DNA of 64,000 nucleotides, taken from Undibacterium piscinae. GTDB lineage: Bacteria > Pseudomonadota > Gammaproteobacteria > Burkholderiales > Burkholderiaceae_D. Positions within the stretch are counted from its first letter, which is position 1, and each line of letters starts with the position of its first letter. The position numbers and the translations under genes were made by a program. The DNA lies in contig CP051152.1 in the NCBI GenBank assembly GCA_003970805.2, positions 1,302,001-1,366,000 of the forward strand, written 5' to 3'. Below are positions 1 to 9,126 of this stretch, one piece after another. Under the pieces are notes generated by a model. The model made no database searches, was not told where the DNA came from, and saw nothing but the letters and a program-made list of their open reading frames with translations.

Positions 1-1
1 T

Positions 2-133
2 ACTGGGATAGGTGCTGGCTTCCTTAGTCGCGTTTCCCATGCCTATCAATTGGCAATGCCTGCGGCATTTCTTTGTATTCTATTCGTACGCCCAATAGTG
101 ATGAAGTTGGTTACTATAACTATTCATAAATAG
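2..133 (+). CDS. 3' end of a small membrane protein, DUF2798-like (partial)
   Basis: Only the last 43 residues lie in the window. The frame is open from base 2 and ends at TAG 131-133. The fragment holds one hydrophobic segment (AMPAAFLCILFVRPIV) followed by a short tail, which resembles the second transmembrane helix and C-terminus of DUF2798 proteins (small two-helix membrane proteins of unknown function). The assignment rests on that short stretch only; another two-helix protein is possible. The N-terminal half is outside the window. Confidence 0.45.
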   Translation, partial: TGIGAGFLSRVSHAYQLAMPAAFLCILFVRPIVMKLVTITIHK

Positions 134-144
134 AGTAATTACAT

Positions 145-163
145 CACAACACGAATTGTTGTG
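145..163. terminator. hairpin after the partial small membrane gene
   Basis: A perfect 7-bp inverted repeat (CACAACA / TGTTGTG) with a 5-nt loop lies 12 bp after the stop at 133. It has no clear T-run, so it is a weak terminator candidate. I see no supported gene between 164 and 349. Confidence 0.3.
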
Positions 164-349
164 CTCCAAGGACTAATGACCAAGACGGCAGCTCGTGATT
201 GATTGTATTGGCGTGGACGTTCGTAGTGAACCTCGTATTCGTTTCGGACGATTTGCATAAAGTTGATGGCGAAGTTGGATATACCTCACTTGGCCACCTA
301 ACTACGTTTACTGGCTCGCTGGACCTTGGACTCCAGCGGCAGCTCCTAT

Positions 350-1114
350 CTAGCTACGATTGATCGAAATACCTCCATCCACTAACATTGCCGCACCAGT
401 CATGAACGACGACGCATCAGAAGCGAGATACAGAACTGATTGCGCAATCTCTTCAGGTTTAGCCAAGCGTTTAAGTGCATGAAGGTTTTTGACATGCGCG
501 AGCGCCTCCGGCGAGCTAGTCATTTGCCGCCCCATTGGCGTGTCAGTACCGCCTGGAAGGATTGCGTTCACCCGTACACCTGTAGGGCCGAACTCCGCAG
601 CGAGCGATTGCGTCAAACCAATCAAACCCGCTTTGCTCGCGGCATAGGCGGCTACGCCTGGGAAACCTACAGTATAACCGACAAATGTCGAAGTAAAAAT
701 TACAGACCCAGACCCGCGTGCGAGCATGGCAGGAATCTGATGTTTCGCGGAGTAAAACGCGCTGGACAAGTTGATGTCAATCGTATCACGCCAACCCGCG
801 GCAGATACTTCGGGCGTTGATCCCATTTCACCCAATGTGCCCACGTTGTTGAAAGCAATGTCCAACCCGCCAAAAATATTAATGGCACTACGAACCATCT
901 CCACCGCAAAAGACTCATCTCTAGCATCGCCCACCACAGCCACCGCGCGTCCATTCGCCTTCTCGATTTCGTCAACAAGTAGATTCAGTTCATCGCTACG
1001 GCGCGCGCCAACAACAACCGATGCGCCCATTTGCGCAAAAAGCAGAGCCGTTGCCCGACCAATACCAGAGCTTGCACCGGTGACAATTGCAACTTTTTTT
1101 GAGAGAGAGTTCAT
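350..1114 (-). CDS. SDR family NAD(P)-dependent oxidoreductase
   Basis: A classical short-chain dehydrogenase of 254 residues, the usual length. Visible are the cofactor motif TGASSGIG (residues 12-19), the NNVG-type motif near 90, catalytic Ser142 and the YxxxK pair (Tyr157, Lys161). A typical C-terminal MTGAAMLVDGG segment precedes the end. It should reduce or oxidise a carbonyl/alcohol in the cytoplasm; the substrate cannot be read from sequence. It is divergent from the RND efflux operon across a 352-bp gap with a strong palindrome, so the two may share a regulator. That link is inference. Confidence 0.9.
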   Translation of the reverse strand: MNSLSKKVAIVTGASSGIGRATALLFAQMGASVVVGARRSDELNLLVDEIEKANGRAVAVVGDARDESFAVEMVRSAINIFGGLDIAFNNVGTLGEMGSTPEVSAAGWRDTIDINLSSAFYSAKHQIPAMLARGSGSVIFTSTFVGYTVGFPGVAAYAASKAGLIGLTQSLAAEFGPTGVRVNAILPGGTDTPMGRQMTSSPEALAHVKNLHALKRLAKPEEIAQSVLYLASDASSFMTGAAMLVDGGISINRS

Positions 1115-1466
1115 TCAAATCGATCCTTGATGTAAAGGACGTAGTCTGCGTTGTGGGTCTGGTGTTGTCTGGCCGAATTCGGCCATGAAATTTAAACTCA
1201 ACTTTAGAGCGACAGCGTCGAGTGAGTCTAAAAAAATCGTGGATTTTGGCTCAGAACCAATAGCTCAGACAGAATTTTCTGGGGTTCCTACTGTTACCCC
1301 CGCATAGCGCTGAACGCATTAATAACGTGCAAATCGTGCGGCTTCCGCCGCACAAATCAAGATGGTACCTTTCTAGCAGCTCTATTTTGAGCGCAACTCA
1401 ATAAGCAGAGGTCATTTTGCAGTCAACCATTTCAAAACAATTTAAAGAAGTAGCTGAAGGTATGTC
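1115..1466. other. divergent intergenic region, SDR / RND efflux operon
   Basis: 352 bp between two divergent genes with no supported ORF. It must hold promoters for both. The standout element is the palindrome at 1170-1185, 56 bp upstream of the SDR start codon. No regulator gene is adjacent. Confidence 0.6.
1170..1185. promoter_or_regulatory. 16-bp perfect palindrome, candidate operator
   Basis: TGGCCGAATTCGGCCA is a perfect 16-bp palindrome placed in the divergent promoter region of the SDR gene and the efflux operon. Position and symmetry suit a dimeric repressor such as TetR or MarR type. No regulator is encoded next to it, so the binding protein is unknown. Confidence 0.4.
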
Positions 1467-2597
1467 ATGAAACAAATCCATCCAAGCGCTTCTGCAATAC
1501 TTTTCGTTGCAATCACTTCAGCCGCCGTCTTATCGGGCTGTGGCCCGTCAAAAACTGTTTCGCCGGGAAGTGCGCAGCCCATAGCAACCGTTACAGTAGC
1601 AGCACCCGAGAAATCGATGGTTCAGGAAACTCTGGATTACACCGGTCGAATTGAGCCCTCACAACGAGTGGAAGTGCGCTCACGCTTATCTGGCTACCTG
1701 CAAGCGATCAAATTTCGCGATGGACAACAGGTCAAGGCGGGTGACCCACTCTTTGTAATTGATCAGCGGCCCTTTGCGATCGCACGAGATCGTGCGCAGG
1801 CAAATTTTGCTCAAGCCATCGTGCGCCAGAAACTGGCTTTAAAACAGCTCGCTCGCATCACACATCTACAGCAATCAGGCGCATCAAGTAGCGATGAACT
1901 CGACCGCATCCGTAGTGAATTTGAAGGGGCGCAGGCAGCTGTGCTATTGAGTCAAGCGGAACTGCGCAGTGCAGATCTTGAACTGTCGTTTGCTACCATT
2001 AAGTCACCCATCTCCGGCACGGTATCTGACCATCGTGTAGACATCGGCAATTACGTTGTCGGCGGTACCGCGCAAGGTGGCTTGCTCACGACGATCGTAG
2101 CGCAAAGCCCATTGCGTGCCACGGTCGATCTATCTGAGTATGACTTCGCACGACTACGGCAACAAAAACAGCTACCTGAGCGCATACAAATACGACTAGA
2201 TGGAGTCACTGGCACCCAAGTCGGCACAATTGATTTTATCGACAACGAAATCAGTGCGCGCTCAGGCACATTGCGACTTCGCACCAGCATTGCCAATGTC
2301 GACAAAACCATCAAGCCCGGCAGTTTCGCACACGTTCGCATTCCCGTTGGCGCACCAGAAGAAAAACTCCTTGTGCCAGATTCTGCTATACAAAGTGATC
2401 AAACCAAAAAACTCGTGCTAGTCGTTGATGCTAACGGTAAGGTCGCGCCCAAGCGAGTCGAATTGGGTGGTCTGTATAACGGAAAGCGCGTAGTGCTATC
2501 AGGATTGTCTGCTGATGACAAAATAATCGTATCTGGCGCCCAACGCGTACGTCCTGGAGATAGTGTAAAACTCTCCACGCCGGTCACTGGCGCTTAG
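1467..2597 (+). CDS. RND efflux periplasmic adaptor (membrane fusion) lipoprotein
   Basis: 376 residues, typical for an AcrA/MexA/MexE-class adaptor. The N-terminus is a signal peptide with lipobox-like LSGC (Cys near residue 25), so the protein is probably acylated and anchored in the inner membrane facing the periplasm. A barrel-sandwich/lipoyl pattern (SRLSGYL, then DGQQVKAGDPLF) and an intervening alpha-hairpin are recognisable, followed by beta-barrel and membrane-proximal parts. It starts 16 bp before the pump gene and is first in the operon. GAAGG precedes the ATG at a good distance. It links pump and outer-membrane channel; substrates are not readable. Confidence 0.92.
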   Translation: MKQIHPSASAILFVAITSAAVLSGCGPSKTVSPGSAQPIATVTVAAPEKSMVQETLDYTGRIEPSQRVEVRSRLSGYLQAIKFRDGQQVKAGDPLFVIDQRPFAIARDRAQANFAQAIVRQKLALKQLARITHLQQSGASSSDELDRIRSEFEGAQAAVLLSQAELRSADLELSFATIKSPISGTVSDHRVDIGNYVVGGTAQGGLLTTIVAQSPLRATVDLSEYDFARLRQQKQLPERIQIRLDGVTGTQVGTIDFIDNEISARSGTLRLRTSIANVDKTIKPGSFAHVRIPVGAPEEKLLVPDSAIQSDQTKKLVLVVDANGKVAPKRVELGGLYNGKRVVLSGLSADDKIIVSGAQRVRPGDSVKLSTPVTGA

Positions 2598-2612
2598 GAA
2601 GGAGTCGTATTC

Positions 2613-5600
2613 ATGCACTTTTCACACTACTTCATCAAACGCCCTATTTTCGCGATTGTTCTATCAATCCTTCTAACGTTAATCGGTGCCGTCGCTGCCT
2701 TTAAACTCCCTATTTCAGAATTTCCCGAAATCGTACCACCGACCGTCACAGTCAAGGCGAGTTACCCTGGCGCATCTGCGCAGGAGATTGCTGAAACGGT
2801 TGCCGCGCCGATTGAGCAAGAACTCAATGGCGTCGATGGTATGTTATATCTTTCATCCCAGTCAGTTGGCGACGGTAAGCTAGTTATCAGCGTCGTATTT
2901 AAACCCGGCACCAATATCGACGACGCGCAATCTTTAGTGCAGAACCGGGTCGCGATTGCGGATTCTCGGCTTCCTGAGGAAGTTCGACGTCAGGGTATCG
3001 CCGTCAAGAAAGCGTCGCCAGATCAATTGATGGTGGTGATGTTCGCTTCGCCCAAAGGTACCCACGATCAACAATACATCTCCAATTTCGTCAGTGCCAA
3101 AGTGAAGGACGCGTTGAGCCGCCTCGATGGTGTTGGCGATATTTACACCCGCGGCGCACGCGATTTTTCGATGCGTATCTGGCTCGATCCAGCACGTGTG
3201 GCTAATATGGGGCTGACACCATCAGAAGTGGTTGCCGCTATACGGCGCTCTAACGTGCAGGTAGCCGCCGGTGTACTAAACCAACCGCCGGGCGGTAGTG
3301 ATGGCGCTTTTCAGATTCAAGTACAGGCACAAGGTCGGCTGCGTGATGTGGAGGAGTTCAAATCCATCATAGTCGCAACGCAAACTGACGGTGCCATCGT
3401 ACGCTTGCGTGATGTCGCACGTGTCGAAATGGGTGCGCAAGATTATACGGAGAGTGGTTTTGTCGATGGACAGAATGCGGTTGCCTTAAGCATCAGCCAA
3501 AAACCAGGGTCGAATGCCTTAGCTACAGCAGATCGAATACTCGCACAACTGGAAAAACTTAAAATCGATTTCCCCGACGATTTGACCTTTAATGCACACT
3601 ACAACCCGACCGATTTCATTCGAGCATCAATCGACAAAGTCAGGGATACGATTTTCGAAGCAGCCCTATTGGTTTGCTTGACTGTACTTCTGTTTCTGGG
3701 ATCATGGCGTGCCGCAGTGATACCTATTTTAGCAATTCCTGTCTCGCTCATCGGCACCTTCGCAGTAATGGCCGGGTTAGGCTTTTCAATCAACACCTTG
3801 TCTTTGTTTGGCTTGGTGCTAGCAATAGGTATCGTAGTGGACGATGCTATCGTCGTGGTTGAAAACGTCGAACGCCATATTGAGGAAGGCCTGAATCCGG
3901 CAGATGCCGCGCGTCGTAGCATGAGTGAGGTCGGCTCTGCACTGATTGCCATTGCACTTGTCCTTGTTGCTGTATTCATTCCTACTGCATTTATAGATGG
4001 TATTTCCGGCATGTTCTATCGACAGTTCGCAGTCACGATTGCCGCATCTACAGTGATTTCAGCGATGGTGTCACTGACGCTCTCACCTGCTCTAGCAGCA
4101 TTACTACTGAAGCCCAAACACAGCCAACACGGCGATAGCATTGGTGAGCGATGGATGTCAGTTTTTAACCGTGGTTTTGGGCGATTGTCTGATCGTTATA
4201 CTCAACTGATCGGATTTACCTTGTCACGCCGCTGGTTAATGCTGCCGTTGTATGTTGGTCTGGTTGGACTCACAGTCTGGCGCTTTGTAGCCACGCCCAC
4301 TGGCTTTGTTCCGCAGCTTGATCGTGGTTATGCAATTGTGTCGATTCAGCTACCTCCCGGCTCGACATTGGAACGCACGACTCAAGTGACCCACGAGGTA
4401 ACCCAACGATTACTGAAGCAACAAGGTGTGGCGCACACAGCCGCCTTTGCCGGCACCGATGGCGCAACATTTACAGCTGCACCGAATGCTGCCGTCATTT
4501 TTACAATCTTCAAGGATTTTAACGAGCGTGCGGGATATCACCTTGATGGCCCCGCGATGTTAGCGGCCATGCGCAAGACGCTGGCACCAATCAGCAATGC
4601 ACGTGTCATGGTGATTCCGCCACCGGCGGTACGAGGAATCGGGACCGGAGGTGGCTTCAAGTTACAGATCCGCGACATCAATGGTCAGGGTCCGCAGGCG
4701 TTACAGGCGGTTGCCCGCGAATTGGTTGAACACGCGTCTAAGCTACCCTCGGTTGCAAGCGCCTTTACCCCATTTAACGCAATGACGCCACAGCTCAAGG
4801 TCGACATCGACCGTACCAAGTCAGAGTTGTTGGGCGTTACCCCTGATCGTGTAAATGAAATGCTACAAGCCTATATGGGATCGGTGTTCGTTAACGACAT
4901 GAATTTAATGGGGAGAGTCTGGCGTGTCACCGCGCAAGCTGATTCAAGCTATCGACGAAACGTTGACGATTTAGCCGCACTGAAGACGCGCAGCAGCAAC
5001 GGAGCCATGGTTCCATTGGGTAGCTTGGCTAGCTTTCAACAAACAACCGCCGCCTACCGCGTGCCACGCTACAATTTATTTCCAACAGCAGAACTTCAAG
5101 GAAGTAGCAAGCCGGGCTTCTCAACCGGTGAAACAATCGCGGCCATGGAATCTATGTTGGCGGCACGTCTGCCTGCAGGATTCGACTATGAATGGACCGA
5201 GCTTGCGCTGCAAGAAAAGCAAGCCGGCAGCAGCACTTTGATTGCATTAACGCTTGCCGTGGTGTTCGTTTACCTGTTGCTGGCGGCGCTATTCGAAAGC
5301 TGGCTGTTACCCCTATCGGTGGTAATGATAGTGCCGATGTGCATTTTGGCAGCTCTTACCGGTGTGTGGTTGCGTGGAATGGACAACAACGTCCTGACTC
5401 AAATCGGCTTTGTCGTATTAATTGGGCTCGCCGCTAAGAACGCTATTTTGATTGTTGAGTTTGCACGTCAAGCGTTTAACGATGGAGCCACCGCTCGCGA
5501 AGCAGCAATCGCAGCGGCGCATGCAAGATTGAGGCCCATACTGATGACCTCACTCGCTTTCCTGATGGGTGTATTACCTCTAGCATACTCGACTGGACCA

Positions 5601-5762
5601 GGAGCAGAGATGCGCCAATCCGTCGGCACTGCAGTCTTTACCGGAATGATCGGCGTAACCGTTTTCGGACTGTTATTTACGCCCTTGTTCTTCGCTTTGT
5701 TGGCTCGCCGAAAAACTAAAAGTGTAGAAAAAGTAACGCACGAAATCGGAGCTAAAGTATGA
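2613..5762 (+). CDS. RND efflux inner-membrane transporter, HAE1 family
   Basis: 1049 residues, full length for the AcrB/MexB/MexF class. The N-terminus (FIKRPIFAIVLSILL) is the family signature. Periplasmic porter domains follow, then a transmembrane bundle with GIVVDDAIVVVENVER in helix 4, where the Asp pair carries proton relay in the family, and a second half ending in the GLAAKNAILIVEFA motif. It sits between its adaptor and outer-membrane gene and ends in an ATGA overlap with the latter. It should expel hydrophobic compounds by proton antiport across the envelope. Confidence 0.95.
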   Translation: MHFSHYFIKRPIFAIVLSILLTLIGAVAAFKLPISEFPEIVPPTVTVKASYPGASAQEIAETVAAPIEQELNGVDGMLYLSSQSVGDGKLVISVVFKPGTNIDDAQSLVQNRVAIADSRLPEEVRRQGIAVKKASPDQLMVVMFASPKGTHDQQYISNFVSAKVKDALSRLDGVGDIYTRGARDFSMRIWLDPARVANMGLTPSEVVAAIRRSNVQVAAGVLNQPPGGSDGAFQIQVQAQGRLRDVEEFKSIIVATQTDGAIVRLRDVARVEMGAQDYTESGFVDGQNAVALSISQKPGSNALATADRILAQLEKLKIDFPDDLTFNAHYNPTDFIRASIDKVRDTIFEAALLVCLTVLLFLGSWRAAVIPILAIPVSLIGTFAVMAGLGFSINTLSLFGLVLAIGIVVDDAIVVVENVERHIEEGLNPADAARRSMSEVGSALIAIALVLVAVFIPTAFIDGISGMFYRQFAVTIAASTVISAMVSLTLSPALAALLLKPKHSQHGDSIGERWMSVFNRGFGRLSDRYTQLIGFTLSRRWLMLPLYVGLVGLTVWRFVATPTGFVPQLDRGYAIVSIQLPPGSTLERTTQVTHEVTQRLLKQQGVAHTAAFAGTDGATFTAAPNAAVIFTIFKDFNERAGYHLDGPAMLAAMRKTLAPISNARVMVIPPPAVRGIGTGGGFKLQIRDINGQGPQALQAVARELVEHASKLPSVASAFTPFNAMTPQLKVDIDRTKSELLGVTPDRVNEMLQAYMGSVFVNDMNLMGRVWRVTAQADSSYRRNVDDLAALKTRSSNGAMVPLGSLASFQQTTAAYRVPRYNLFPTAELQGSSKPGFSTGETIAAMESMLAARLPAGFDYEWTELALQEKQAGSSTLIALTLAVVFVYLLLAALFESWLLPLSVVMIVPMCILAALTGVWLRGMDNNVLTQIGFVVLIGLAAKNAILIVEFARQAFNDGATAREAAIAAAHARLRPILMTSLAFLMGVLPLAYSTGPGAEMRQSVGTAVFTGMIGVTVFGLLFTPLFFALLARRKTKSVEKVTHEIGAKV

Positions 5763-7201
5763 AAAACACGATGAAGTTTCCATTAAAAACGAGTTTATCT
5801 GTGTTGTTGTCAACGCTCTTTCTTGGCGCGTGTTCCAGCGTAGCCTCCTACAAGGCACCGCTTCTAGATAGCAATCATGTATCGACCTTGCCATCAGCGA
5901 TCACGAGCAAGTCACTTCAACGCGGCACACCGCCTGCTTTATGGTGGAAGCAGTTTGGCGATGTCCAGCTAGAAACACTGGTTGAACTGGCATGGCGAAA
6001 TAATTATGATTTACGTACAGCGGTAGCAAGACTTTCAGGTAGTCGTGAACAGTTGCAGGTCGCCCAGAGCGCACTCATACCCAACGCTAGTCTCGATGCT
6101 GGTTCAAACCATACAAAGCTCGCAGCAATCGAAAGCCGCAGCGGCTCCCCCACCATTGTCAGCCCCCTTCAATGGCAGATGTCGCTGGCTTGGGAGTTGG
6201 ATCTTTTTGGGCGTGTTAGCCACAGTATCGAGGCTGCACAAGCCTCGGTTGAGGAACGTTCTGCCCTTCGTGACGATGTTCGGCGCGTGATTCTCGCGCA
6301 CGTAGTTGAAGCCTATCTTGACTTACGTGGTGCTCAGATGCTAAGTGCATCCATCCAAGCGCAAGTTGACAACCAAACCAGTTCATTGAAGCTGATTCGT
6401 GACCGTGAAACTTTTGGTAGTGCGTCGTCATCGGAGCGTCTACGCTTTGAGGCACAGCTTCGACTGCTTAGCTCGCGCTTGCCTAGCTTGATCGCGCAAG
6501 AACGTTCAGCCCGAAACCGCCTGGCGACACTGACCGGGCAAAGGCTCGACGCACCACAATTGGCGTTACTGGATCAACCTATTACGATAAAACTGCCGCA
6601 GACAATCATAACGGACGAACCGGCGCAGCTTTTGCTCCGCCGCCCAGACCTGAAGGCAGCGGAACGAGCGCTGGCAGTGGCCACTGCAAGGGAAGGCATC
6701 GCTTACGCCGAGCTGTTTCCGAGAATTAGTCTGTCGGCCCTCGTCGGTAGTTCTGGCGTGGCAGGTAACTGGCTGACTGGCGACGCGAGTCGCTGGCGCG
6801 TGGGTGCAACGTCTTCATGGTCTTTGTTTGACGCCGGCGCACGCCGTGCTCAATTCCGTGCCGCTGGAGCGGAAGTTCAGGCCGCGTTAGCCAACTTCGA
6901 CAAAGTTGTCGCCGTTGCTCTCGAGGAGACCGATACCGCCCTCTCAACCTGGGGGCAACTTCGCAAGCGTAATGATGAGTTACATATCGCCCTAAGTCTA
7001 GCCCAGGAGAGCGTTCGGTTATCGCGCTTGCGCTACGATGAAGGGATGGAAAGCCTTCTCAATACCCTAGAATCGGAACGAATCGCGCTGGCAACCAATG
7101 AGCAATTCATTAGCGCAAAACGCGACTTCGCTATAAGCACAGCACGCTCCTATTTCGCGCTTGCGGGTGGCTTTGATGTCGGCAATGCCGTTAGTAAATA
7201 G
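5759..7201 (+). CDS. outer-membrane efflux lipoprotein, NodT/OprM family
   Basis: 480 residues with a lipoprotein signal (LGACSS, Cys near residue 23) and two OEP repeats typical of TolC-like trimeric channels. WWKQFGD near the N-terminus and LLRRPDLKAAERAL in the second repeat are family hallmarks. Its ATG overlaps the stop of the pump gene (ATGA at 5759-5762), implying translational coupling. It completes a tripartite pump spanning both membranes. Confidence 0.93.
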   Translation: MKNTMKFPLKTSLSVLLSTLFLGACSSVASYKAPLLDSNHVSTLPSAITSKSLQRGTPPALWWKQFGDVQLETLVELAWRNNYDLRTAVARLSGSREQLQVAQSALIPNASLDAGSNHTKLAAIESRSGSPTIVSPLQWQMSLAWELDLFGRVSHSIEAAQASVEERSALRDDVRRVILAHVVEAYLDLRGAQMLSASIQAQVDNQTSSLKLIRDRETFGSASSSERLRFEAQLRLLSSRLPSLIAQERSARNRLATLTGQRLDAPQLALLDQPITIKLPQTIITDEPAQLLLRRPDLKAAERALAVATAREGIAYAELFPRISLSALVGSSGVAGNWLTGDASRWRVGATSSWSLFDAGARRAQFRAAGAEVQAALANFDKVVAVALEETDTALSTWGQLRKRNDELHIALSLAQESVRLSRLRYDEGMESLLNTLESERIALATNEQFISAKRDFAISTARSYFALAGGFDVGNAVSK

Positions 7202-7219
7202 ACGAGCAATCGTCGTTCG

Positions 7220-8053
7220 ATGGCACCCAAAATTTTAAGTTATACAATGTATACAAACACAGAAAAACCAACAACAAATCACATTCCGATTACCACTATT
7301 GATGCGCAAAATGACATTCAGCAGACGATACCGGTTCGACCACAATTACCAGCTGTAGTGACTGCACGCGAACAACTCAGTAGGGCTCGGATTCGGCTCA
7401 CCTTCAGTGGTGATGATGTGGCGACATTTATTCGTAATAAGGCAGCGCAAGCGCCCGGCAATTGGGTAAAGCTCTTCGTGCCGTCCTCAAATGGAGAGAT
7501 TGTTGGCCGTGCCTACACGCTGCGTAAGTTTGATCTCTGCATGGGAACTTTCGAAATAGATTTTTTCACCCATGAAAACGGGCCTGCTTCGTCTTGGGCG
7601 AATTCGGCACAAGTCGGCGATACCATAACGTTTGCCGGCCCTCGTGATGGTGGATTTGCTCTTAATCCAATATCAGAATGGCTTGTTCTCATCGGAGACG
7701 AGACTTGTTTATCCGCGATACAAGTTATCTTGTCTAATCTACCATCCGACTTACCTGGTACTGTCTTGATTGAAGTCGATGATCCTGATGAACATAAGCC
7801 ATTCTTTGTAGGGAAAAATATGAAACTACAATGGATCAAGCGTACTCATAACCCATTGAAAACCGATGATGCATTAACCAAGTCACTCAGTAATATGGAA
7901 AAGCTTTCAGGCTTCGGCCAAGCATGGGTGGCCGGTGAGTCCAGTAGCGTCATGGTGATACGTACGTTTCTACAAGAAAAATGGAAATTGGACAAAGAGT
8001 CGATTCGCACGAAGGGCTACTGGAAAAAGGGAGTGACACATTTTCGTTCATAG
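7220..8053 (+). CDS. siderophore-interacting protein family FAD reductase
   Basis: 277 residues in the SIP/ViuB family: an FAD-binding barrel with RAYTLR, a nucleotide-binding half with IGDETCLSAI, and a C-terminal GYWKKG, all family landmarks. Members reduce ferric siderophores in the cytoplasm with NAD(P)H. It begins 18 bp after the efflux operon on the same strand, so co-transcription is likely. An ATG at 7247 is an alternative start; the first 40 or so residues are not conserved-looking. A small dyad, TATAC-AAT-GTATA (7241-7253), overlaps this second start. No siderophore genes are nearby. Confidence 0.85.
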   Translation: MAPKILSYTMYTNTEKPTTNHIPITTIDAQNDIQQTIPVRPQLPAVVTAREQLSRARIRLTFSGDDVATFIRNKAAQAPGNWVKLFVPSSNGEIVGRAYTLRKFDLCMGTFEIDFFTHENGPASSWANSAQVGDTITFAGPRDGGFALNPISEWLVLIGDETCLSAIQVILSNLPSDLPGTVLIEVDDPDEHKPFFVGKNMKLQWIKRTHNPLKTDDALTKSLSNMEKLSGFGQAWVAGESSSVMVIRTFLQEKWKLDKESIRTKGYWKKGVTHFRS

Positions 8054-8054
8054 C

Positions 8055-8097
8055 CATTCGCGAATGATTGTTCACTTCTCGGGTAAAGGGAGTGAAC
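8055..8097. terminator. hairpins after the efflux/SIP operon
   Basis: Immediately after the stop lies a 12-bp palindrome CATTCGCGAATG (8055-8066). It is followed by GTTCACT (8070-8076) paired with AGTGAAC (8091-8097). There is no T-run, so the structure may be a processing or weak termination site. Confidence 0.3.
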
Positions 8098-8231
8098 CGA
8101 CGTTAGTACGGCAAAACTACATTTATTCAAACGAGATAATTTTAGAGACGAACAGTTCAAAACTGAAACGGTAGTTTGTAATGTTCTAATTTGCAAAATT
8201 CACACGAGTACAAGAAGATAAATGAAAGAAC

Positions 8232-8939
8232 ATGATGATTAATTTTTCTGCTTTTCCTATTACAAAAAAATGGCCCCCTACTCGGCCTAACGACATTCAA
8301 CTTTACTCGCTGCCGACGCCTAATGGCGTCAAAATATCGATTATGTTAGAAGAAACTGGGTTGGCATATGAATCTCATCTGGTAGATTTCTCAAACAATG
8401 ATCAAATGTCAGCTGAATTTTTGTCCTTAAACCCAAACAACAAAATTCCAGCGCTCCTCGACCCTAATGGCCCAAAACACAAACCCTTTCCTCTTTTCGA
8501 ATCAGGAGCGATTTTGCTCTATTTGGCAGATAAGACAGGTCGTTTTTTACCGTTAGATCCCGCCGAAAGGTATGAGACGATTCAGTGGCTGATGTTCCAG
8601 ATAGGAGGCATTGGTCCGATGTTTGGTCAACTGGGCTTTTTCCACAAATTTGCAGGCAAAGAATATGAAGACAAGCGACCGAGGGATCGTTACGTGACGG
8701 AGTCGAAACGCCTCCTGAATGTCTTAAATAACCGGTTGGAGAACCGCAATTGGATGATGGGAGATACTTACACGATTGCAGACATCGCTATCTTTCCGTG
8801 GGTGCGTAATTTAGTCGGCCCCTATGGAGCCGCCGATTTGGTGGGTATTGAGGACTTTCCACACGTTATTCGAGTATTAGATAGCTTCACAGTTCGACCA
8901 GCGGTTATAAGAGGCCTTGAAGTACCCAGACGCACCTGA
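8232..8939 (+). CDS. glutathione S-transferase (YfcG/Ure2p-like)
   Basis: 235 residues. The N-terminal thioredoxin-fold half has the motif LYSLPTPNGVKISIMLEE and the cis-Pro region NNKIPALLDP, followed by an ESGAILLYLA segment that binds glutathione. The C-terminal helical half (IADIAIFPWVRN) follows. In the YfcG type the conserved NG/PN residues replace the catalytic Ser/Tyr and members act as disulfide-bond reductases. Its own promoter region precedes it. It sits next to glutathione reductase, fitting a redox role. Confidence 0.9.
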   Translation: MMINFSAFPITKKWPPTRPNDIQLYSLPTPNGVKISIMLEETGLAYESHLVDFSNNDQMSAEFLSLNPNNKIPALLDPNGPKHKPFPLFESGAILLYLADKTGRFLPLDPAERYETIQWLMFQIGGIGPMFGQLGFFHKFAGKEYEDKRPRDRYVTESKRLLNVLNNRLENRNWMMGDTYTIADIAIFPWVRNLVGPYGAADLVGIEDFPHVIRVLDSFTVRPAVIRGLEVPRRT

Positions 8940-9126
8940 AGTTGGATTGGAAGAAATGCACTCCAAATGGTTAAGTGAGCGTTATACCAAACCAATTTTT
9001 CTTTGTGCTATGAGCATAGTGATTTCCCGCACAACAGGATCAGTTTAATTAGAGTGTTTTTCATATTTGAAAACGACAGATTTACGGAAGTCCTGGCATG
9101 AAACTTAATAGAGATAGAGGACTGCA

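Noticed and set aside
200..349. Plus-strand frame of about 50 codons after the first partial gene
   Set aside because: No start codon in a suitable place and no recognisable family; taken as chance.
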